From an uncultured Clostridia bacterium (GTDB lineage Bacteria; Bacillota; Clostridia; Christensenellales; Borkfalkiaceae): a stretch of 11,157 nucleotides of DNA. The notes beneath the pieces were generated by a model. The model was not told the DNA's origin. It did no database searches and saw only the letters and a list, made by a program, of their open reading frames with translations. Positions 1 through 5,785 of the stretch are shown here, in pieces. The stretch lies in NCBI GenBank assembly GCA_947627125.1, contig CANQUY010000053.1, positions 1 to 11,157 of the forward strand. The letters are read 5' to 3'. How positions within the stretch are numbered: position 1 is the first letter of the stretch; each line of letters opens with the position of its first letter. The translations under genes were made by a program, and so were the position numbers.

Positions 1-104
1 GCATGACTGCGTTCGGACCCTCCCCAAGGAGGGGGCATGACTGCGTTCGGGCTCTTCCCAAGGAGGGGGCATGACTGCGTTCGGGCCCTCCCTAAGGAGG
101 GGAC
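1..104. repeat. 34-bp tandem repeat, three full copies
   Basis: Units with the common core CATGACTGCGTTCGG begin at 2, 36 and 70, an exact 34-bp period. A fourth truncated start (CATGA) lies at 104. Each unit contains a small hairpin (for example CCCTCC-CCAA-GGAGGG) whose right arm is also a perfect AAGGAGG Shine-Dalgarno sequence, about 6-7 nt before an ATG. There are no unique spacers, so it is not a CRISPR array. The array may continue to the left of the window. It ends 18 bp before the promoter of the next gene. Confidence 0.9.
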
Positions 105-122
105 ATGAAGTGCAAAGAGATA

Positions 123-151
123 TTGACTTCGGCACGGCTTTGTGGTATACT
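123..151 (+). promoter_or_regulatory. SigA-type promoter with extended -10
   Basis: The -35 is TTGACT (123-128) and the -10 is TATACT (146-151). They are separated by exactly 17 bp, and a TGn extension (143-145) sits directly before the -10. Transcription should begin near 157-159, giving a leader of about 16 nt to the ATG at 174. Transcripts from this promoter cannot include the upstream ATGs at 71 or 105. Confidence 0.75.
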
Positions 152-161
152 CTTGATTGGC

Positions 162-166
162 GAGGT
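162..166 (+). promoter_or_regulatory. Ribosome binding site deciding the start at 174
   Basis: GAGGT lies 7 nt before ATG 174. Together with the promoter at 123-151 it argues for this start. The competing in-frame ATG at 105 has a stronger AAGGAGG, but that sequence is part of the tandem repeat and lies upstream of the predicted transcription start. Confidence 0.6.
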
Positions 167-173
167 ACAGAGG

Positions 174-2732
174 ATGATCGTTCAGATTGCTGTCTATCTT
201 TTCTTGGGCGCCGCGTGGGCGCTCTTTTTGGCCGGTCTTGTCGCGGTGTTTTGGCCCTATCACTGGAAATCTCCGAGAAGGTCGAGCCGCGGCTATTATT
301 TTATTTTCTCAGTGTTTCTGTCCGTGCTGTTTCTCGAGGTCAGCTACGCCGTCGGCGGAAACGGAACGGCGGCGGAAAAGACGGTGCAGGTGCTCTCCGG
401 CACACTGCAATTCTTCAGCCTCGACGGAAATTATGCCGAAATGGCGGAGCTCGGCCCCATGGTCTACCACGGCTTCGGCGTGTATTTTTATTACATTCTC
501 TTCTGCGCCTACACGGTGATCGTGCCGATCGCGGGCGGCTGTTTTATTTTGCAATTTCTGTGTTCCGTCATTCCGCGTCTGCGGCTCGCCTTGGACGTCA
601 AACGGACGAAATTTGTCTTTTCAGAGCTGAACGAACGTTCCATCGCCCTCGCAGAGGACATTGCCCGCCTCTCTTGGCAGCTCAAGAGGATACGGCGGCG
701 GAAGTACGACTTCGCAAAAGAGGGGATCGACGCGGGGGAAAAGACGTGGCTGTCGAGCGCATGTCTTGTGTTTACAGACGTCTGTTCGGATGAGAACTCC
801 GAGGCGCAAGCGGAACTTATGATGCGTGCAAAGCGGATCGGCGCGATTTGTATCAAGGACGATCTCTCAAAACATCCCTTCCATTGGCTCACCTTCAAGA
901 GAAAGATCGTCTACTTTCTCATCGACGCAAAGCAGGAAGAGAACGTCACCGCTGCCATTTCCCTTCTCACCGACGGCGACGAGCGGAGAATATGGAAGCG
1001 GGCAATGAAGCGGAGATGGCGGAAGATCGCGGACGGCAAGGCCCCCCTTCCCGAACGGAAACTCCTCTACGGGGAGGGCGGCATGGACGTCTATGTGTTC
1101 ACCCAGAGTTTGGAGGGCATGCGCCTCATCGACGAGGCAAAAAAGACCCTGCACGGTACATACGATCAGGCCTATCAAGACGATCCCGTTTTCGTCAAGT
1201 GCGTGAATGAATACCGCAACGTCGTCTACAGCATGTTCGACGACGAAAAGCTGTTGGATATCCTGCTCTCGGAGCGCAGTGGGGAGGACCGCACTGCCCT
1301 GCTTCGGAGCAGAGATCTCTATCGCGTCTGGGAAAGTTATTTCAAAAATAACGCGGGGCCGGACGCGCCCCACAGGATCTGTATCGTCATTTTCGGCGGC
1401 GGCCGCATCGCAAAGGAATACTTCAAGACGTCCGCATGGTGCCTCAAGATGGGGGCGGGGACGGGCAAAAGACCCGTCGAAAACGTCGCCATCTATGTGT
1501 TCGCCAAGAATGCTACGTCGCTGGAGGCGGAGCTCAGATTCGAGGCGGGCGGGCTCTTGGAGCACGACTGCGAGGGCCACTTCTGTGACGGGGATTTCAT
1601 GTCGAAGGTATTTTTGAGGAGCTTTGAACCCTTGGCCCTGCAGAGGACTTCCATGCCCGTACAGCGGTATCTCATCGCCTTCGGCGACGACAAGCTGAAT
1701 TTTGAGGCCGCTTGCTGGCTCTCGCGGCGGCTGAGGGAACGCTACGCCAATTCTCCCTCTCCCGCCCCGACGATCATTGATTTTTCTATCGAAAACAACA
1801 GCCTCTTCGAGATCTTGAATGAGGAGTGCAAGAAGACCAGGAACGATTGGTGTATTCTGCATCCGATCAGCATTCTGAAGGGAGATTGCTTTTCCTATTC
1901 CATTATCCGCTCGGACGTTTTGGAAAAGCGCGTCTTAGAGGCAGACCGCATCCGCTATCGGGAGGGGATCGAACCGCACGGGACGGACGCAAGGCAGTTC
2001 TCCAACAATTTTGACAGGGAGGCCTCCGTCGCCGCCGCTCTGCACAGTGTGTATAAGTGGTTTTGCGGGACGGAATCGGACCCTTCTGAGGAGAGCTCCA
2101 TGGCGCAAGGCATGGGGGAGGAGCAGGAGCGGGAGCAAGACATGGGGAAGGAACAGGAACGGGAGCTCAGCGACAGTCGCATCTATTGGCTGGAGCACCG
2201 CAGATGGCTTGCCTACATGCGTGCCTGCGGGTACCGCTGTCCCACGGCGTCCGAATTCCTCGCCCTCGCCTATCCCTCGGCGGAGCATGTCTATGAAACC
2301 CACAAGGACAATTACCGCCGCCTCCACGCCTGCATGCTGGACGGACAGGAGATGTATATTTCCATTGATAAGCTCATCGAAATGTTTGCAGAGAGGAAAT
2401 GTTCAAAGGATGCGGAGCTGCGCGAAAAAGTCAAATTGGCGGCCGAGGGAAAGGACTACGACGGCGTGAGAGATCTGCTTGCGGCTCCGATTAAAGTTTT
2501 GCGGGGAAAGATCACGATTGCAAAGTCCCGCCCGCCAAAGGCAGACCTCTCCGCTTGGCTCAAAGATATGATCCTGCCCGAAGAGGACATTGACGCGCTC
2601 GACCGCCTGAGCCTTCTCGTCACGCTCACCATGAAGAGGGGAACGGGCTGCAAGGATTTCAAGGCGTTTGACATTGAGATCAGCCGCGGCTTCTTCTGTT
2701 CCCTCCCCGCCCCTCCTCGCGAGGGAGAATAA
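174..2732 (+). CDS. Membrane-anchored TrkA-N/Rossmann-like protein with C-terminal RyR domain
   Basis: This is an 852-aa protein from ATG 174. Three hydrophobic segments (about residues 3-27, 42-61 and 101-132) anchor the N-terminus. The cytosolic part begins with a TrkA-N/RCK-like beta-strand and helix (FVFSELNERSIALAEDI, 147-163). A second Rossmann signature with a glycine-rich turn follows (ICIVIFGGGRIAKEYF, 402-417), and then a strand-helix near 499-520. The C-terminal part carries RyR-family hallmarks (Pfam RyR type): REASVAAALHSVYKWF (615-630) and, after an acidic 10-residue repeat (647-664), EHRRWLAYMRACGY (674-687). Bacterial proteins combining membrane helices, TrkA-N and RyR are known as uncharacterised families. 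Nucleotide or dinucleotide ligand sensing is inferred. The start at 174 is chosen over 105 because of the promoter at 123-151. The last residues (LPAPPREGE) are encoded by a small palindrome and may be recently acquired. It is not tightly coupled to the next gene, with a 266-bp spacer. I am fairly sure of the architecture but not of the function. Confidence 0.8.
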   Translation: MIVQIAVYLFLGAAWALFLAGLVAVFWPYHWKSPRRSSRGYYFIFSVFLSVLFLEVSYAVGGNGTAAEKTVQVLSGTLQFFSLDGNYAEMAELGPMVYHGFGVYFYYILFCAYTVIVPIAGGCFILQFLCSVIPRLRLALDVKRTKFVFSELNERSIALAEDIARLSWQLKRIRRRKYDFAKEGIDAGEKTWLSSACLVFTDVCSDENSEAQAELMMRAKRIGAICIKDDLSKHPFHWLTFKRKIVYFLIDAKQEENVTAAISLLTDGDERRIWKRAMKRRWRKIADGKAPLPERKLLYGEGGMDVYVFTQSLEGMRLIDEAKKTLHGTYDQAYQDDPVFVKCVNEYRNVVYSMFDDEKLLDILLSERSGEDRTALLRSRDLYRVWESYFKNNAGPDAPHRICIVIFGGGRIAKEYFKTSAWCLKMGAGTGKRPVENVAIYVFAKNATSLEAELRFEAGGLLEHDCEGHFCDGDFMSKVFLRSFEPLALQRTSMPVQRYLIAFGDDKLNFEAACWLSRRLRERYANSPSPAPTIIDFSIENNSLFEILNEECKKTRNDWCILHPISILKGDCFSYSIIRSDVLEKRVLEADRIRYREGIEPHGTDARQFSNNFDREASVAAALHSVYKWFCGTESDPSEESSMAQGMGEEQEREQDMGKEQERELSDSRIYWLEHRRWLAYMRACGYRCPTASEFLALAYPSAEHVYETHKDNYRRLHACMLDGQEMYISIDKLIEMFAERKCSKDAELREKVKLAAEGKDYDGVRDLLAAPIKVLRGKITIAKSRPPKADLSAWLKDMILPEEDIDALDRLSLLVTLTMKRGTGCKDFKAFDIEISRGFFCSLPAPPREGE
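2112..2171 (+). repeat. Intragenic 30-bp tandem repeat
   Basis: Two imperfect 30-bp units start at ATG 2112 and ATG 2142. They encode MGEEQEREQD and MGKEQERELS. The result is a highly charged linker immediately before the EHRRW core of the RyR domain, and the repeat keeps the reading frame. Confidence 0.7.
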
Positions 2733-2745
2733 GTGCCTACGGGAG

Positions 2746-2908
2746 CATTCTAATCATGTCATGGTGTTTTCGCGAGGCGTTCTAATCACGTCATGGTGAG
2801 CGCAGCCGAACCATCACCTTATTCTGCGGTGACCCTTCGACGTTGCTCAGGGTGACGTGATTGAGAACGGCGGAATGATAGAACGTCCTGCTCTCATTCT
2901 CAGAATGA
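2746..2908. repeat. Intergenic repeat cluster with direct and inverted copies
   Basis: TTCTAATCAyGTCATGGTG occurs twice in direct orientation (2748-2766 and 2780-2798, period 32). The second copy, extended left to CGTTCTAATCACGTCA (2778-2793), is matched by an inverted copy TGACGTGATTGAGAACG (2853-2869) with a single extra base. Between them lies CCCTTCGACGTTGCTCAGGG (2833-2852), a recognisable dispersed palindrome type. A further perfect palindrome TCATTCT-C-AGAATGA occupies 2894-2908. No gene is credible in this spacer (2733-2998). It looks like an accumulation of small non-autonomous palindromic elements. Confidence 0.65.
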
Positions 2909-2945
2909 CGCGGGGCGGACCCATAAAACCCAACGGCGGCCTGTA

Positions 2946-2976
2946 GGGCGGCTTTCAACGCCTCCGCGGGCCGCCC
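2946..2976 (+). promoter_or_regulatory. GC-rich hairpin in leader of the DuOB operon
   Basis: GGGCGGC (2946-2952) and GCCGCCC (2970-2976) form a perfect 7-bp stem with a 17-nt loop. The stem ends 8 nt before the TAAGGAG ribosome binding site (2985-2991). No T-run follows, so it is not an intrinsic terminator. It may be a leader structure or simply part of the repeat cluster. I see no convincing -35/-10 pair for this operon. Confidence 0.35.
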
Positions 2977-2998
2977 GTGAAACATAAGGAGAATACGG

Positions 2999-4584
2999 AT
3001 GAAAAAGTCCTTTGTTCTGATGACGCGCTCCTATAAATACGGAGGTTTCTGCGTTGCAGGGATCGATGCGGATACGGGAACTTGGCTCCGCCTTGTTTCT
3101 TCCTCCGCCCCCTCCGAAAACGAGATCCCCAAACAATTCTTCGAGGCCTTTGACGACCTCGATATCCTCGAGGTGGAGGGAAAGGGAATGGTCCCCTGCG
3201 GCTGTCAGACGGAGAATTTTCTGCTCGATATGACCGTCCCGCCCGTGCGGCGCGGAAGGCTCTCCTACTATGAACTTCTGACGAAACCCTACCTCTCAAC
3301 CTCGCCCGACCTCTTCGGGAATGCCCTCTCCTATCTCTCTGAGGCGGAGATTTCGCGGCAGCACAGCTCTCTCGGGCTCTTCAAGGTGGAATCGCTCCGC
3401 TTCGAGTACGCCCTCAGCGACGACGGAAAGATGCGCTACCGCAGCAGATTTTTCTACAGGGGCGCCGTCCACGCGGGGCTATCCGTCACCGACCCCGTCT
3501 ATCGCAACGATGAATTTGCGGGACAGACCATAGAACAGGCCCTCGTCGTCGTGAGCCTTCCCGCGGTTCCCTATCCAAACGGGAAATATTATAAGTTCAT
3601 TGCAAAGATCTTTCCCCTCACCGAAGAGGAGGCGGAATTCATCGGTGCAAGAACGGCTCCAACCCCCGAAATCGGCACATATCTTCGCAATTTTTCTGCG
3701 CCGCCCGAGGATGACGCCGCCCGCATAGCCGATTTTTTACAGTCGCTCGCGGAGGGGCGGGACCCCGATACGGGCGGAAAACTCGACCCATCCCTCGTCC
3801 TCTCTCCCGCCTATGCGGAAAAGTTCCGCCTTGCCGCGTCCCTTCTTTCGCGGCCGCAGAGGGGCGGGGAAAAGAGCAGGGAGAAGGGTCCCGAAAAGCG
3901 CACCTATATCCTGCGGGAGGAGCTTGAGAAGATGGAGCTCTCCGACGAGCCCGTCACGGCAAGTGCGCTGTGCAACATGGTGAATACCCTGCGCGAGCCG
4001 TACGGAAAGAATTTGACGGCTGTAAGGGTCGGCGAATTTTTCCTTGAGGCGGGCATGCTCGAGAAGGACAGCGAGGGCCGCAAGAAAAAGGCTCCCACCG
4101 CGCTGGGGAAGGAGTACGGGATCGGGACGGAAGTGCGCTTTTCGGCAAACGGGATCGGGTACACGATCGTGCTCTATGGGAAGGCCGCACAGCAGTTTTT
4201 TGTGGACAACATAGAGCAGTGTGCCGAAGTGCTCGACGCTCCCCTGACCGCATCGTCCGCGCCCGCAGTTCCAAGAAATTTCCTCTGGAGCGGGGAGGAT
4301 GACGCCGCCCTGAAACAGCGGTTTGAAGACGGGGTCGGGATCCGCGACCTCGCGCGGGAGTTCAAGAGAGCCCCGAAGTTCATCCGCGACCGCCTCAATG
4401 CATTGGGGCTTGAAACGGGGGCGAATCGTTCGGCCGCAGCTGGGAACCGTGGGACGAGAGGGAACAGGCCGAACTTGCGCGGGAGTATTCCGCGGGGTTT
4501 CGGCTCGAGGAGCTCGCAAATCGGCATAAGAGGTCGATCTCGGCGATCGTCAAAAGACTTCGCCGCATCGGATTTGAGGTATAA
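2999..4584 (+). CDS. Probable dual OB-fold (DuOB) protein with WH/HTH modules, frameshifted
   Basis: ATG 2999 follows TAAGGAG with 7 nt spacing. The N-terminus (about residues 4-85: SFVLMTRSYKYGGFCVAGID, then TGTWLRLVS) and the region up to about 215 resemble the dual OB-fold family often encoded beside DUF488 genes. A variable linker follows, then a winged-helix-like module (about 301-405, with TALGKEYGI and a GKAAQQFFVDN ending) and an HTH unit (about 430-472, RFEDGVGIRDLAREFKR). At residue 473-474 a run of five Gs (4417-4421) puts the frame one base off. Reading on in the -1 frame gives a second HTH unit (LAREYSAGFRLEELANRHKR), ending RRIGFEV and TAA at 4582-4584, 2 nt before the next ATG. 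The reconstructed protein is about 528 aa. Without correction the frame runs on to 4843 inside the DUF488 gene with low-complexity, protein-unlike sequence. OB folds and HTHs suggest nucleic-acid binding (inference). The frameshift may be mutation, sequencing error or slippage. Confidence 0.72.
4417..4421 (+). other. Frameshift site in G homopolymer
   Basis: GGGGG lies at the point where the DuOB protein leaves its homologous-looking frame. The -1 frame has a stop (TGA 4411-4413) just upstream, so the switch must occur after 4413. The downstream frame becomes protein-like at once (GGESFGRSWEPWDEREQ). One extra G would restore a continuous gene. The zero-frame phasing is aCG GGG GCG, so P-site slippage on G-GGG is possible. 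It is not a canonical tandem-slip heptamer. Confidence 0.65.
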
Positions 4585-4586
4585 GT

Positions 4587-5186
4587 ATGAAAAAAATCAT
4601 CTATACGGTCGGATATACGTCCTTTCCGATCGACGAGTTTGTCCGCGTTCTCAAGGAGCGGGAGATCGGGTGCCTCATCGACGTGAGAAGCGCGCCGCGC
4701 TCCTCCTATTATACCGATTTCGACACGCCGATTTTAAAGGAAACGCTCAAGGAGAACGGGATTTTGTACCGCAACTACGCGCGGGAGTTCGGCGCACGGC
4801 AGGAGGATGCCTCGCTGTACCCGAACGGCTACCTCGACTTTGAAAAATTCGCCGCGACGGAGGCATTCAAAGAGGGGATCGCAAAGGTCGATGCGGGCGT
4901 CGGACGCGGCTACACTTTCGCCATGATGTGTGCGGAGAAGGACCCGCTGAATTGCCATCGCTGCATCCTCGTCGGGAGGAAATTCAAGGAACACGGCTAC
5001 GCCGTCGTCCACCTCGAAAGCGGCAGAACGGAAACGCAGGAGGAGATCGAGCAAAGACTTTTAGACCGCTATTTCCCCGCCCGCAACCAGCTTTCCCTCT
5101 TCGACACCCGCTCGGAGGAGGAATTGCTCGCCGAGGCATACAGAAAGAGAAACGCCGAGATCGGCTATCATATCGAGGAGGAATAA
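4587..5186 (+). CDS. DUF488 family protein (long form)
   Basis: This 199-aa protein has the DUF488 (PF04343) signatures. These are TVGYTSF near the N-terminus (7-13), LIDVRSAPRSS (30-40) after the second strand, YRNYAREFGAR (61-71), and the Cys/His-containing FAMMCAEKDPLNCHRCIL (111-128). The charged C-terminal tail (about 150-199) extends beyond the core. The start ATG 4587 has GAGGT (4576-4580) at 6 nt spacing and begins 2 nt after the restored stop of the DuOB gene, so the two are co-translated. The biochemical role of DUF488 is not established. Conserved Asp/Arg and Cys-His-Arg motifs suggest a small enzyme or nucleic-acid-related factor, and pairing with an OB-fold protein supports the latter (inference). 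The family call is secure. Confidence 0.9.
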   Translation: MKKIIYTVGYTSFPIDEFVRVLKEREIGCLIDVRSAPRSSYYTDFDTPILKETLKENGILYRNYAREFGARQEDASLYPNGYLDFEKFAATEAFKEGIAKVDAGVGRGYTFAMMCAEKDPLNCHRCILVGRKFKEHGYAVVHLESGRTETQEEIEQRLLDRYFPARNQLSLFDTRSEEELLAEAYRKRNAEIGYHIEEE

Positions 5187-5187
5187 C

Positions 5188-5634
5188 ATGAAGATTTGTA
5201 CGATCGGCTTCACCCAAAAAAATGCGGAAAGATTTTTCGGCCTGTTGAAAGATAACGGCGTCAAGACGCTGATCGACGTGCGCCTCAACAACACTTCCCA
5301 GCTCGCCGCCTTTGCCAAGGGAGAGGACTTAAAATATTTTCTCTCCGCGATCGCGGGGATCGGGTACCGCCATGACGCCACCCTCGCCCCCACGGAGGAA
5401 CTTTTGAAGAGATACAAGAGGGGAGAAACGCCGTGGGAGGCGTATGAGGAGGAGTTTGCGCAGATCATGGCTCAGCGCGGCGCGGAGGAGCATATTTTGA
5501 GGACGTATGCGGACTGCGATGCTCCCGTCTGCCTGCTCTGTTCGGAGGCCACCCCCGAGCATTGCCACCGCCGCCTCGTCGCAGAGATATTTGCCAAAGT
5601 CTTTTCCCCCTCCGAGATCGTACATTTGCTCTGA
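5188..5634 (+). CDS. DUF488 family protein (short form)
   Basis: This is a second, divergent DUF488 protein of 148 aa. It shows TIGFTQKNAERFF (5-17), LIDVRLNNTSQLAAF (28-42, the N-x-x-S variant of the strand-loop motif), a TPWEAYEEEF helix and LLCSEATPEHCHRRLVAE (116-133). The Cys, Glu and CHR positions of the family are therefore kept. ATG 5188 lies 1 nt after the TAA of the first DUF488 gene, with GGAGGA (5177-5182) as ribosome binding site inside that gene's 3' end, so translation is coupled. It differs from its neighbour in length and loop motif, which suggests two subfamilies with distinct roles, possibly a heteromer, rather than a recent tandem duplication. No terminator with a T-run follows. 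The next 150 bp are dispersed repeats. Confidence 0.9.
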   Translation: MKICTIGFTQKNAERFFGLLKDNGVKTLIDVRLNNTSQLAAFAKGEDLKYFLSAIAGIGYRHDATLAPTEELLKRYKRGETPWEAYEEEFAQIMAQRGAEEHILRTYADCDAPVCLLCSEATPEHCHRRLVAEIFAKVFSPSEIVHLL

Positions 5635-5660
5635 CCCGCCTGCTCATCCTGCCCCGCCCG

Positions 5661-5760
5661 TTCATCCTGAGCGCAGCGAAGGATCCCATCAAACGCACGG
5701 GAGCCTGTGTTCCATCCCTCATCCCGAGGCGTAGCCGAGCGGATCTCATAAAACCAACAG
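5661..5760. repeat. Two copies of a dispersed palindromic repeat
   Basis: Copy A (5661-5700) starts TTCATCCTGAGCGCAGCGAA and continues GGATCCCATCAAACGCACGG. Copy B (5718-5760) is a diverged version, CTCATCCCGAGGCGTAGCC then GAGCGGATCTCATAAAACCA. Both share the tail CATmAAAC..AC. A similar tail, CCCATAAAACCCAACGG, occurs at 2920-2936 after the TCATTCTCAGAATGA palindrome, so all three belong to one family. No gene is visible in the 5635-5785 spacer, and no clear promoter for the next gene. Confidence 0.7.
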
Positions 5761-5785
5761 AGAAGTTCAATATTGGAGATATTTT

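Noticed and set aside
1..104. CRISPR array
   Set aside because: The 34-bp units are contiguous with no spacers, and no cas genes are present.
71..793. Long open frame starting in the third tandem repeat unit (MTAFGPSLRRGHE...)
   Set aside because: It overlaps the RyR gene in another frame, is extremely Arg-rich and has no recognisable pattern. Its SD-ATG is a by-product of the repeat.
867..1862. Long minus-strand open frame (331 codons)
   Set aside because: It is a shadow of the RyR/TrkA-N gene created by GC-biased third positions. It has no motif, promoter or ribosome binding site.
3737..4519. Minus-strand open frame of 260 codons opposite the DuOB gene
   Set aside because: Composition is Arg/Pro-rich, with no family signature. 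The plus-strand protein explains the region.
4585..4843. Extension of the DuOB zero frame past the frameshift into the DUF488 gene
   Set aside because: The translated sequence is low-complexity and overlaps a secure DUF488 CDS by over 250 bp. The -1 frame gives a better C-terminus and a stop at 4584.
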